Positions 31,751 through 42,800 of a stretch of 64,000 bases of DNA are shown piece after piece. The stretch's first letter is position 1. The number at the start of each line of letters is the position of its first letter. The notes under the pieces are model-generated. The model did no database searches, was not told the DNA's origin, and was given only the letters and a program-made list of their open reading frames with translations. The DNA is from Zygnema cylindricum (lineage: Eukaryota > Streptophyta > Zygnematophyceae > Zygnematales > Zygnemataceae): the NCBI GenBank assembly GCA_037447655.1, contig JBBHKE010000225.1:1-64000 (forward strand), in the 5' to 3' direction. A program made the position numbers and the translations under genes.

Positions 31751-31907
31751 CATCATCAAAATTGCAGGCATCAAAAATACCGGTTAAAAATGCGGTGTTC
31801 ATTGCAATCGACGAGTCGCCATAAGCAAACCGACGGAGGAAAAGGACGATGTGGTCAGATTTCCACAATAGGATGGCGATGATTTTTTTGCACTTGCAAA
31901 GGATCTC

Positions 31908-32267
31908 ATGGAGGAACCTCAAGAGAACAGGTCGATTATGGACTCCGGGTGCTCCTCCCACATGTGCGGCAACCGGGCTTACTTTAAAACCCTTACTCCA
32001 ATTCCCACTCGTTGCATTTATTACGCAGATGACAGCTCTATGGAGGCTACAGCAAAGGGAAGCGTGGAGTTAGCATGTGACATTAATGGTCAGATTGTAA
32101 AAAAGACCTTACATGATGTTCTCTATATTCCAACATTTAAGAAAAAATTGTTTTCCGCTTCAGTGGCTGAAATAAAAGGATTTGGAAATTTACAAAAGAA
32201 TGGCAAAATGGTAGTAAGCAAAGATGGGAGAGTAGCCTTGTTAGGAACTAGAGGCCCAAACTTGTTA
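31908..32267 (+). pseudogene. B1 protease
   Basis: SIMDSGCSSHMCGNRAYFKT carries the active-site Asp (DSG). DVLYIPTFKKKLFSAS, VAEIKGFG and VSKDGRVALLGTRGPN are the usual copia blocks to the integrase border. The frame is open for 120 codons. Confidence 0.8.
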
Positions 32268-32273
32268 TAACGG

Positions 32274-32909
32274 ATGGGCTTGGCTAATGAAATTGACTTT
32301 GCATACTCTTGTGTCCTTCTGGAAAATATTTTGTGGTATAACAGGCTCGGTCATGTTCATCATGAAAGGCTCGAAAAAATGGTTAAACAAAATATGATAG
32401 ATGGTGTTAAATTAGGAAAAAAAGATTCTCATGTATGTGATTTATGTGCTTTGGGAAAGCTTCATAAGCTCCCCCTACCGCAGACCGGGGATAACAGGGC
32501 CATGGATTTGTTGCAATTAATTCATTCGGATGTGTGGGGACCGTCAAAAATCCCTTTCCTCAGTGACAACCGATTTTTTGTCACTTTTACCTATGATTTC
32601 TCAAGATAGAGCAAAGTTCCCTTTATAAAAGAGAAGAGTGAAGTGTTTACTCAATTCAAGCTCTTTCGGGTTTGGGCCGAAAAGCTTCACGGGAAGTCGA
32701 TTATTTCCCTTCGGTCCGACAACGGAGGTGGATATATTTCTAGTGCATTTTCAGATTATTTACAAAAAAACCACATCTCTCGTCAATTTACAGTTCCCTA
32801 TACTCCGAAGCAAAACAAATTATAGGAAAGAGTTAACCAAACCTTAACGAAAAGTGCAAAATCTATGATGTTAGATAAAGGGATAGATTTCAAATTTTGG
32901 GGTAATGCT
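32274..32909 (+). pseudogene. B1 integrase, N-terminal part
   Basis: YNRLGHVHHERLEKMV with CDLCALGKLHKLPL (zinc motif), HSDVWGPSKIP (first Asp), a stop, LRSDNGGGYISSAF (second Asp), PKQNKL, stop, ERVNQTLTKS, and KGIDFKFWGNA at the B2 junction. Continues at 38641. Confidence 0.85.
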
Positions 32910-33728
32910 TGTTGGTTTGAGGCAATCGGTGACCTAGAGGAAGAAGAAGAAGCACCAGCAGTTGCCATAATATTCAGATTACAAAAGAGGAAACTCTCAC
33001 GGAAACCAAAAAAAGACCAACTTCACAATAAAGCCCCAAGAAAACCAGACACACACTAGGTCTGCAAAATTGCCACAATATAAACAATATAATAATAAAA
33101 CCACATACAAAATTTCACTGAGTTTTGCCAAACTAACACAGTGATCTTGCAATTTAAAAAGACACACAAAAATTGTTTCGCAGTTTTCCATTCACTGAAT
33201 TCCTAACTCCAAAATATTCTAAGTCCTACATATACAAAGTGAACTTACAGCTGATCTACACCATACCACAACTACCGTGGTGTATCATCACACTAAGCAT
33301 TAATAAAACTAAACCCGGCCATCTAGTGTACAAGTATTTACATCAATCATTAATCCTAGCCGCTGCTAAAGTACGCAGTCAAAGTTAGTCCGCTGAAATG
33401 ACGGCTTGGTCAATATTTCTCTTCCAAAAATGACGGCAAACTCTGTCCGCCGTCCGCGTATTTATTCTTCACCGAAGATGAACCTCCACGTGTAAATCTG
33501 GTCGCTTAAGTAAATATGTACTTTGTCAAACAACTCAACCAAGCTTGGCTTCCCCACAGACCGACACGTGTACATAGAGTGTACAAAATGTGTGAAATCC
33601 CTTTGGAGTTACATACCACACCACATCTTGTCTACGTCAACCCAATCTGTACACAAAAACTGGCTAAGTTTAGACTCTCTTTCTCACAAACGAGATATAG
33701 AGAGGACTAAAGGTTTCCAAAACCAACA
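32910..33728 (-). repeat. 3' LTR of B2
   Basis: 819 bp. In sense it starts TGTTGGTTTTGGAAACC (right end 33728) and ends CTCAAACCAACA (left end 32910). Preceded in sense by the purine tract GGTTTAAGGGAG. CTAAGTCCTAC at 33219-33229 is the shared motif, reversed. Confidence 0.9.
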
Positions 33729-33739
33729 CTCCCTTAAAC

Positions 33740-34240
33740 CTTTAAACTCTCTCAGCCCCTAAGTCCACATGCCTCTCTACAAAACTTCAACTTAGGTGCA
33801 GGTAAGGCTTAGTCATCATATCTGCTTCCATCATCTCATCCGAAAAATAGCTGAGTTTTAAAATTTTGTTCACCACCTAGTCTCCTACTAAATGCAACAT
33901 TATATCAATGTGTTTGCTTTTGAAGTGATGACTTGGGTAAAACGCAATCGCTATAGCAGCCTGGTTGTCACACTACACTATTTGAGGTCGATGTTGCATG
34001 AAGTGAAGTTCTTAAATGAGAGACTTTACCCAAAGTAACTCCTTGACAGCTGAGCTGGCTGCCATGTATTCAGCCTCCATTGTAGATTGAGCTGTGACTT
34101 TCTGAAGCTTGCTGCTCCAGCAACATGTTCTACTTCCGATCTTCAGAATGAATCCGGTGGTGGAGCGGCGGCTTGGCATGTCTGCGTAGCTCGCATCACT
34201 CCAAGTCTAAATCTTGATCTCTTCTCCACCGAGAGCAAGT
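33740..34240 (-). pseudogene. B2 RNase H
   Basis: In minus sense: WSDASYADMPSRRSTTGF, SSKLQKVTAQSTMEAEYMAA, VKELLWVKSL and CDNQAAIAIA, then HHFKSKHIDI, with stops at several points. The end of pol is near 33780, just before the polypurine tract. Confidence 0.8.
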
Positions 34241-35340
34241 CATAGATTCCCTGTCCCTGCAAGATACCGAAGGTCCCTCTTTGCTGCCTCCCAATCCGAT
34301 CTCCTCGGATTTTGTAAACTCCGGCTTAGAGCACCAACTACAACCACGATGTCCGGGCGGGTGCAGTTTATGAAGTAGATTAGGCTGCCAACAATCTGAT
34401 GATATGGAATGACAGCCATAGAATCTGCCTCCCCTGATTCTAAGGTGTCATCAAAAATGACTCCTCCATCGGTCTCCATGCCATCCACCTTTTGCTTGAA
34501 TTCCATGGGAGTGGCACTTCCCATTGCCTCTGCCATGTCATATTTCTCAAGCATATTCCCAATCGCTTCCTGGTGTGTTAGATTGATTATTCTCCTATCT
34601 CTATCCCTTTCTACTTGAATCTCAAGAATATACTTTGCCTCTCCTAAATCTTTCATCTTAAATCTCGAATTCAAGGCTGCCTTTATTTTCTTAATCTCAT
34701 TTAATGATTTACTTAGTAGCAGCAAATCATCTACATACACAGCAATGTAAATAATCCCATCTTCTCCATCCATAATATAGACTGAGTGATCTGAACTTAT
34801 CCTCACAAAACCGAGACCAGTTATAAACTCGTCTAGTTTCAAATTCCACTAACGTGGAGCTTGCTTCAATCCGTACAAAGATTTCAACAGTTTACAGACC
34901 AGATTTTCTTTTCCGGTCTCTGCATACATATCAGGCTGGCTCATATAAATCACTTCCTCTAAATCTGTATGCAAGAAATTTGTTTTAACATCCATTTGAT
35001 GTAGTTCCATATCCTAAATGGCAGCTAAAGACAAAAATATTTTAATAGTTGGAAATCGGACAACGGAGAGAAAGTCTCCTCGTAGTCAATTCCCTCCTAC
35101 AGACTTTACCCCTTTGCAACAAGCCTAGTCTTATACCTTTCAATAGAATTATTCGGATTTAGCTTAAATTTAAAAACCCACTTACAACCGATGGCCTTTC
35201 GATCGGTCGGAAGCTCCACAAGCTCCCAAGTTTGAGCCTCCATTATTGATCGCATTTCATCATTTGCCGCGGAGATCCATTGATCCTTTTCGAAGACTGA
35301 AAAGGCTTCTTGTATGGTGAATGGCTCCATTGTGAAGGCA
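34241..35340 (-). pseudogene. B2 reverse transcriptase
   Basis: From 35330: MEPFTIQEAFSVFEKDQW, AANDEMRSIMEAQTWELVEL, GCKWVFKFKLNPNNSIERYK and RLVAKG. After breaks, about 34842-34241 is open: MKLDEFITGLGFVRISSDHS, IAVYVDDLLLLSKSLNEIKK (intact YVDD), DLGEAKYILEIQVERDRD, GSLIYFINCTRPDIVVVVG. The catalytic motif is intact; the frame is split in the middle. Confidence 0.88.
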
Positions 35341-36627
35341 AAAAATAGGGCATGTTCCGCCAGTTCCCCTCGCAGTCTGCTGCTTTGCCTTCTTCCCTCT
35401 GGAAAATCTGAGGCTGGAACAGTCTGATCCGTACGTTGCCCCCGAGGAGGAGGAGGAGGAGGAGGAGGAGGAGAAGCTTGCTGTACAAGTTGAACAACCG
35501 GAATGACCGGAGTAGGAATAGTGGAAGAACTTGTGAAAGAGGAATAAGGAACATTTTCAAAAATGACATATTCTTGATTTTGGCATTTTTCTCACAATCT
35601 GTCATGCCAAAAACATATACCGAATGACTTTCTTCCTTGACCTGAATATTCCTAGAAACCTGAAGAGTTTTCCTATCTGGGTTGTAAACTCTAAAGCCTA
35701 CTGACTCACCATCATAACCCATAAAAATTATCGGGACAGATTTTGGATGAAGCTTAGAAATAGGAAGATTATCCAAAATAAAACATTTACTACCAAAAAC
35801 CCGGAAGTGACTTATATTGGGTTTCTTTCCAGTCCACATTTCATAAGTTGTCTTCCCTTTTACCGCATTAGTTTCTATTCTATTCATAATAAAAGATGCA
35901 CAAGAGAAAGCCTCACTCCAAAACTTGAAATCTATCCCTTTATCCAACATAATAGATTTTGCACTCTCTCTTAAAGTCCGGTTAAGTCTTTCGAATACTT
36001 CGTTTTGCTTCGGAGTATAGGGAGCTGTAAACTGACGAGATATGCCGTGTTCCCTCAAATAATCCGAGAATGTATTCGAAATATATTCTCCCCCGTTGTC
36101 GGACCGAAGAGAGAGAATCGGCTTCCCGTGAAGCTTTTCCGCCCACGTCCGGAAATGCTTGAAGTGAGTTAACACTTCACTCTTCTCCTTCATGAAGTAT
36201 TTTCTGCTGTATCGCGAGAAGTCATCCGTAAATGTAACTAGAAACCGGCTGCCACTAAGTGAAGGGACTTTAGACGGTCCCCACACGTCCAAATGAATAA
36301 TTTGCAGCAAATCCGTAGCCCGGTTAACCGCGGTTTGAGGAAGGGGCAGCTTCTGAAGCTTCCCTAAAGCACAACCATCACATAGATGATAATATTTTTT
36401 CCTAATATGACCCCATCTATCATTTTGTGTTTCACCATTTTATCAAGTTTTTCATGATGAATATGAGCGAGCCTCTTATGCCACAAAACATTTTCCGAAA
36501 GGACACTTGAGTATGCAAAGTCTGTTTCATTAGCCAAGTCCATCCGGTACAAAAAGTTTGGGCCTCTAGTGCTTACCAAGGCTACTCTCCCATCTTTTAT
36601 TACTACCTTCTTCCCATTCTTTTGCAA
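35341..36627 (-). pseudogene. B2 integrase
   Basis: A 355-codon frame (36310 down to 35243) carries HLDVWGPSKVPSLSGSRF (first Asp), LRSDNGGEYISNTF (second Asp), PKQNEVFERLNRTLRES (Glu region), GKKPNISHFRVFGS and a low-complexity linker encoded by a (GGA)n run. Upstream, 36627-36364 gives RLAHIHHEKLDKMVKHKM of the zinc motif, separated by a frameshift near 36360. All three DDE residues remain. Confidence 0.88.
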
Positions 36628-37083
36628 AATTTAAAATCCTTTCATTTCAGCCACAGAAGTGGAAAACAAAATTTTCTTAAACTTTGGAATATAGAGAACA
36701 TCATGTAAGGTTTTCTTTACAATCCGACCATTGATGTCACATGCTAACTCCACGCTTCCCTTTGCCTTAGCCTCCATACCGCTATCATCCGCGCAATAGA
36801 TTCGACGAGTTGGAATCGGAGTAAGGGTTTTGAAGTAAGCCCGGTTGCCGCACATGTGGGAAGAGCACCCGGAGTCCATAATCCATCCATTCTCTTGAGG
36901 CCCCTCCATGAGATCTTTTGCAAGGGTAAAGAACTCGTCAACTTCAGATTGCGAAAATCTGACCACATCATCTTTTTCCCCCAACGATTTGGCTTGTGAT
37001 GTCTCATCAAGTGCAAGGAACGCCGCATTTTTCACCGGCAGTTTTGGTGCTGACCCATTTGAAGGTGGTTCCTCCGATCGCAC
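36628..37083 (-). pseudogene. B2 protease
   Basis: Open for 150 codons: DEFFTLAKDLMEGPQENGWI, then IMDSGCSSHMCGNRAYFKTL (active site), IYCADDSGMEAKAKGS, HDVLYIPKFKKILFSTSVAE. Ends at a stop where relatives continue. Copia aspartic protease, catalytic DSG kept. Confidence 0.83.
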
Positions 37084-37104
37084 CTTCCATCCCGCATGGT
37101 AAAT

Positions 37105-37866
37105 TCATGTTTCACACGCTTTTATAAATGCCGAGCATAGCCGGAAAACATGACCTTGACCGAAGCAATAGACATACCTATCATATTGCCTATAATTAGG
37201 ATTAGGGGAAAAGTTCATATTTCCGGAAAATCCAGCCGGCCTATATTTCTGAGCATTGTACGCTACCGCTGATTTTCCACCATTCAATGATATCTGAGTT
37301 GCCTCTTCCTCTAGAATATATGCTTCAGCTACAGTTATATTCCATCTAGCTTTCTCTAACCTTTTCAATTGTTCCGCAGCTCCTTTATATTCAGCAGGAA
37401 GTCCTCACATTAAAATCAAAGCTTGATGATAGGGAGGAAAATTCCCCCCAGAACGTGCATTTTCTGACAACAAAAGCTTCAAGCCATTACAATAGGAGTT
37501 CATATCAGCCCCGGTAAACTTATAATCCCAAATTTTCCCAGCAGTTATAACCTCATTCTGCTCACTAGCTAGGACATATGACTCTCGCAAAGCCTTCGAT
37601 ATGTCAAATGCTTTAGAGTTATTGATATATGTCATGTTCAGGTCTTCAGAAAAGAGTAGTTTGAGAACATGCAATGCATCCTCGTTTTTCTTTTCAGAAT
37701 CAAAATCCGTATCTGGAAGAACAACAAAAATTACATCATACAATGTCACTTGCTTAAAGTAAGACTTAGTCAAATCCGCCCAATATAAATATTTTTGGCC
37801 ATTAAAAACCGGGATCTGTGAGGGTGGGCCCGTGACCTTATGACCCAGAGGAAGAAGAAAAAGCAC
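37105..37866 (-). pseudogene. B2 Gag
   Basis: GHKVTGPPSQIPVFNGQKYL begins after the primer site (VTG in place of VMG). The core contains WDYKFTGADMNSYCNGLKLL and ENARSGGNFPPYHQALIL, then a stop, then MKRLEKARWNITVAEAYILE. The zinc knuckle reads YVYCFGQGHVFRLC, first Cys replaced by Tyr. The usual N-terminus MATAGA.. is out of frame because about 17-19 bases are missing at the LTR end. Confidence 0.83.
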
Positions 37867-38640
37867 CAGCAGTTGCCATAATATTCAGATTACAAAAGAG
37901 GAAACACTCACGGAAACCACAAAAAGACGGACTTCATAATGAAGCCCCAAGCAAACTAGACACACACTAAGTCTGCAAATTTGCCACGATATAAGTAGTA
38001 TAACAAAAAAACCACATGCATAATTTCACAGGGTTGTACCAAAATATCACAATGATCTTGTAATTCAAAAAGACACAAAAAAACTTGCTTCGTAGTTTTC
38101 CATTCACTAAATTCCTAACTCCAAAATATTCTAAGCCCTACATATACAAAGCCAAACTACAGCTGATCTACACCCTATCACAACTAACGTGGTGTGTCCG
38201 TACACTAAACAATAATCAAACTAAACCCCATCATCTACCATACAAGTATTTACATCAATCCTTAACCTTAGCCGCTGCTAAAGTACGCAGTCAAAGTTAG
38301 TCCGCTGAAATGACGGCTCGGTCAATATTTCTCTTCCAAAAATGACGACAAACTCCGTCCGCCGTCCGCGTATTTATTCTTCACCGAAGATGAACCTCCA
38401 CGTGTAAATCTGGTCCCTCAAGTAAATATGTACTTTGTGAACCAACTCAACCAAGCTTGACTTCCCCACAGACCGACACATGTACATAGAGTGTACCAAA
38501 TCTGTGAACTCTCTTTGGAGTTACATACCACACCACATCTTGTCTACGTCAACTCAGTCTGTACACAAAAACCGGCTAAGTCTAGACTCTCTTTCTCACA
38601 AACTAGATATAGAGAGGACTAAAGGTTTCTCAAACCAACA
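37838..38640 (-). repeat. 5' LTR of B2
   Basis: About 803 bp. Compared with the 3' LTR it lacks roughly 17-19 bases at its 3' end, so the usual CTCAAACCAACA is missing before the primer site (37823-37837, sense GGTCACGGGCCCACC). CTAAGCCCTAC at 38131-38141. Confidence 0.85.
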
Positions 38641-39228
38641 AGGCTTTCTCATGTGCTTCGTATATTAGGAATCGAATAGAAACTAGAGCCGTAAAAAGGA
38701 AAATACCCTTAGAAGTGTGGATCGGAAGAAAACCTTATGTTAGTACATCCAGATTTTTGGTAGTAAATGTTTTATTTTGGATGATCTTTCTATTTCTCAT
38801 CTTAGTCCAAAATCTATTCTCGAGATTTTTATGGGATATGATGATGACTCCGTAGGCTATAAAGTATATACTATCGATAGAAAAACTCTTCAGGATTCTA
38901 TGAATATTCAGTCTAAGGAGGAGAGTCAATCGGTGGATGTTTTTGGCATGACAAATTTTGAGAAAAATGCCAAAAATCAAGAATATGTCATTTTAGAAAA
39001 TGTTTATTTTTCATCTTTCACATATTCTTCCTCCTCGGTCGGAGGAGAATTATCTCCTATTCCTACTCCGGTTGTTCAACCTCTACAACCTACTCGACCT
39101 CCTCCTCCTCCTCCTCGGCGGACACATACGGCTCCAACATTTCCAACCTTAGATTTTATGAGGGGAAGAAAGCAAAGTGGCAGGTTGCAAGGTGACACGT
39201 GAAACATGCTCAATTTTCTGCCAGTACG
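38641..39228 (+). pseudogene. B1 integrase, C-terminal part
   Basis: Resumes exactly where B2 entered: relatives read EAFSCASFIMNRIETNAVKG; here AFSCASYIRNRIETRAVK, then GRKPYVS and, in another frame, LSISHLSPKSILEIFMGYDD and VFGMTNFEKNAKNQEYVILE. Ends in a Pro-rich linker (RPPPPPPRRTHTAPTF). Confidence 0.82.
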
Positions 39229-40137
39229 ATGGAACCGGTCACAATACAGAAGGTGTTTTCAGCTCCGAAATAGGATCAATGGGTTTCCACGGCAAATGAC
39301 GAAATAAGATCGATAATGGAGGCTCAAACTTCCACCAAATCAAAATGTAATCGGCTGTAAGTGGGTCTTTCAAGTTAAGTTCAATCCGGATAATTCCATG
39401 GAAAGATATAAGGCTTGGCTTGTTGGAAAAGGATTTAATAAAAAAAAAGGAATTGACTATGAAGAGATTTTTTCTTTGGTTGTCCAACTATTAGAATTTT
39501 GTTGTCTCTAGCAACCATTGAGGATATGATGGAATTACATCAAATGGATGTTAAGACGACTTTCTTGCAAGGAGATTTAGAGGAAGTGATTTATATAAAG
39601 CAGCCTGAAATATAAACTAAGAACGGAAAAAAAAAATTGGTCTGTACCCTATTGGAATCTTTGTACAGCTTGAAGCAAGCTCCACGTCATTAGAATTTGA
39701 AACTAGATGAGTTCTAACTGGTCTCGGTTTTGTGAGGATTAGTTTAGATCACCCAGTCTATGATATAGATGGGGAAGATGAGATTATTTACATTGCTGTG
39801 TATATAGATGATTTGCTGCTACTAAGTAAGTCATTAAATGAGATTAAGAAAATAAAGGCAGCCTTGAATTCGAGATTTGAGATGAAAGATTTAGGGGAGG
39901 CAAAGTACATTTTTGGAATTCAAGTAGAAAGGATAGACATCGGAGAATGATTTATCTAACGCAGCAGGAAGCGATTAGGAACATGCTTGAAAAGTTTGGC
40001 ATGGCAGAGGCAAAGGGAAATGCCACTCCCATGGAATTTAAGCAAAAGGTGGAAGGCACGGAGACCGATGGAGGAGTCATTTTTGATGACACCTTCGAAT
40101 CAGGGGAGGCAGATTCTATGGCTGCCATTCCATTTCG
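39229..40137 (+). pseudogene. B1 reverse transcriptase
   Basis: MEPVTIQKVFSAPK, stop, DQWVSTANDEIRSIMEAQT, then frameshifts. HQMDVKTTFLQGDLEEVIY and SLYSLKQAPRH follow. From 39732: SLDHPVYDIDGEDEIIYIAV, YIDDLLLLSKSLNEI (Ile in the YxDD box), DLGEAKYIFGIQVER, then QQEAIRNMLEKFGMAEAKGN. Heavily broken copy of the B2 type. Confidence 0.82.
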
Positions 40138-40786
40138 TCAGATTGTCGGCAGTCTAATCTACTTCATGAATTGCACACGTCCGGATATTGCGGCAGCAGT
40201 TTGTGCTTTAAGCCGGAGTTTACAAAATCCGAGGAGATCGGATTGGGAGGCAGCAAAGAGGGTTTTGCGGTATCTTGCAGGGACACGAATTTGCGACTTG
40301 CTCTCGGTGGAGGTGAAGTAAAAATTCAAACTTGGAGCGATGCGAGTTACAAAGACATGCCAAGCCGCCGCTCCACTACCGGATTCATTCTGAAGATTGG
40401 AAGTGGAACATGCTGCTGGAGCAGCAAGCTTCAGTAAGTCACAGCTCAGTCTACAATGGAGGCTGAATACATGGCAGCCAGCTCAGCTGTCAAGGAGTTA
40501 CTTTGGGTAAAGTCTCTCCTTTAAGAACTTCATTTCATAAAATCTGGACCTCAAATAGTGTGGTGTGACAACTAGGCAGCTATAGGGATTGCATCTAACC
40601 CAAGTCATCACTTTCAAACGTAAACACATTGATATCAAGCTGCATTTTGTAAGAGAGATGGTGATGAACAGAATTTTAAAACTCAGTTATCTGCTAGATG
40701 AGAAGATGGTAGCAAATATGATGACTAAGGCTTTACCTGCACCTAAATTGCAGTTTTGTAGAAAGGCGTGTGGACTAGGTGCCTAA
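40138..40786 (+). pseudogene. B1 RNase H
   Basis: QIVGSLIYFMNCTRPDIAAA, LGGGEVKIQTWSDASYKDMP, SSKLQ, stop, VTAQSTMEAEYMAASSAVKE, CDN, stop, AAIGIASNPSHHF, frameshift, HIDIKLHFVREMVMNR, MVANMMTKALPAPKLQF. End of pol at 40786, 23 bases before the LTR. Confidence 0.83.
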
Positions 40787-40809
40787 GAGAGTTTAAAGGT
40801 TTAGGGGAG

Positions 40810-41623
40810 TGTTGTTTTGGAAACCTTTAGTCCTCTATATATCGCGTTTGTGAGAGAGAGATTTCGGACTCAGTCATTTTTGTGTACAGACTGAATTGGC
40901 GTAGGTAGAAGTTAATATGGTATGTAACTTCGAAAGAAGTACATTGGTTCAGTACACTTTAGGGACACGTGTCTTTTTATGAGGGAGTTAAGGTTGTTTG
41001 ATCCGGACAACCAAGTACAGATTCATTCGAGGACCGGAGATACACGTGGAAGTTGATCTTCGGAGATGAATGAACGCGCGAACGGCGAACGAAGTCCGCC
41101 TTCATTTGTGAAAGTGATAAATCGACTGCACCGTCATTTCAGTGGCAAACTTTGACAGCCTACTTTAGCGGCGGTTAGTTTAAGGTTGATAGATATACTT
41201 TGTATTACAGACGGCGGGGTTAGGTTTGATAAGGTTTAGTGTACCGTTGGACCACGGTAATTATTGTACGGTGTAGATCAACTTTAAGCTCACTTGTACA
41301 TGTAGGACTTAGAATATTTTTGGGTTAGGAATTCCTTGTATAGAAAAATTGTGAAGCAATTTTTGGGAGTTTTTGAACTGTAAGATCATTGTGACTCTTT
41401 GGTAGAACCTTGTGAAATTTTGCATGTGGTTTTTTTGGAGTATTGTATTAATGTGGCAAATTTGCAGATCTAGTGTGTGTTTGGTTTGCTCGGGGCGTCA
41501 TTGTGAGGTTGGTCATTTTGTGGGTTTTCGTGAGAGTTTCCTCTTTTGTGTTTTGATCATTATTATGGCAACTGTTGGTGCTTCTTCTTCTTCTTCTGGG
41601 GTACTCACTGCCTCAAAAAAACG
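40810..41623 (+). repeat. 3' LTR of B1
   Basis: Starts TGTTGTTTTGGAAACC after GGTTTAGGGGAG; ends CCTCAAAAAAACG, mutated from CTCAAATCAACA. GTAGGACTTAG at 41302-41312. Diverged visibly from the 5' LTR, so B1 is older than B2 and A1. Confidence 0.82.
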
Positions 41624-42643
41624 AAACCATCTTGCGGGTCTAGATATTCTTGGAAGGAATTGAGATCGATAGGATCGCGGGCTTGGTGGCCTAATTATTT
41701 GGTAGCTTTTAGACATGGACAAGAGGTTGCTGGGAATTCAAAGAGTAGGAGAGTTCAACTAGTGGATGTTCAAACTGACCAACAGTCTCGTTATCGAAAG
41801 AGAATGGGAGGAGAGGAAGGAGATTACGAACGAAAACAACTCAAGATGGTGATTTTAGAAGCCATAGGTATGTGGAACAGAAAAAAGATGGCATAAGAAG
41901 TGAGGTGGTAAGCCTTTGGCGTGAGAATCCGTATGATCAAAGAACTTCTCCTATGAACAATGTGGTTGGGAAACTTGGAGGCCGGGATTCTGGAAGACAT
42001 TTAATGGAGTCATCACTGGTGTATCAGAAGGATGGGATGAGAGGTGGACAAGTGCCACACAGTAGTGAATAGGTTGATTTACGTGACCACGCTTTGCCTA
42101 CAATGGACAAGATACGCCTACAAGGAACAAGATAGACAGCAGACGTAGAGATGATGGTAGCTCAAGGGGCAAGGCCCCAAAGGATGGTACCAAGGGGTCA
42201 AAACTAGTTAACCTATATTTGGGCCAAGTGCATAAGAGCGATACAAACGTAGAACCTTAAGGTGTGTCTGCAAAAGTGTCACAACACAAAAAACTATTTT
42301 GATACATCGAGAGGAATAAAGAACAAGGTAGGAATCCATTGTCCCTAAACCTAATAAACGTTACTATTAAGAACTTGGGTGGCTCAAACTTCACAGGAAA
42401 AGGTTTCTCGGATTCAAAGATTAGGGTTCGCTACAACTTCATCAACATTGAGACATGTTGAAAAGTTTTGGGATTCTGGGTTAAGATTGTAATCATCAAG
42501 GTTCAGAGTTTCACGGCTTTGTGACTTCCGAGTTTAGTTCACGGGGGAAGAACAAGTTACCAAAGATGGGACATCTTTTAAAGGACAATTATTCAAGAGT
42601 GAGGAGACGAGGGATTTGGAATGTTTTTTGCTAATGAGTAAGA
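41624..42643. other. No recognisable gene
   Basis: Purine-rich plus strand with ORFs of 60-116 aa (for example NYLVAFRHGQEVAGNSKSRR) that I cannot place. It may be debris of the element B1 landed in. Confidence 0.35.
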
Positions 42644-42800
42644 TGTTAGTTTTTGACGATCTTCGGCAATACATCGATTTCAACAAAAGTACCGTTTTGG
42701 ACATATGCAACGTGATGTGACGTGACAAATCGAAATGTATGGAATTGAACCGAATAACTACATGTTTGAATTAATATTTGTGTACGGAATTGCATTGTCT
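42644..42800 (+). repeat. Truncated LTR, family C
   Basis: Starts TGTTAGTTTTTGACGATCTT and follows the LTR at 47860 for about 155 bases at roughly 80% identity by eye (CGGCAATACATCGATTT; ACATGTTTGAATTAAT), then diverges. Confidence 0.6.

Larger units (their letters stand above)
32910..38640 (-). mobile_element. Ty1/copia element B2, full length, inside B1
   Basis: 5731 bp, opposite orientation to its host. The left LTR starts TGTTGGTTTGAGG (plus strand) and the right LTR ends AAACCAACA. Flanks ATGCT (32905-32909) and AGGCT (38641-38645) are a 5-bp target duplication with one difference. Gag, PR, IN, RT and RH are all present with few breaks; integrase is open for 355 codons. This is the best-preserved autonomous copia copy in the window and belongs to the same family as B1. 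Confidence 0.92.
30207..41623 (+). mobile_element. Ty1/copia element B1, hosting nested B2
   Basis: 5' LTR 30207-30996, gag, protease, first part of integrase (to 32909), then B2 (32910-38640). After it come the rest of integrase, RT, RNase H, polypurine tract AGGTTTAGGGGAG and 3' LTR 40810-41623. Without B2 the element is about 5.7 kb, typical for copia. The frames are heavily broken. Flanks GAGCC (30202-30206) and AAACC (41624-41628) match at only three of five bases. Confidence 0.88.
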
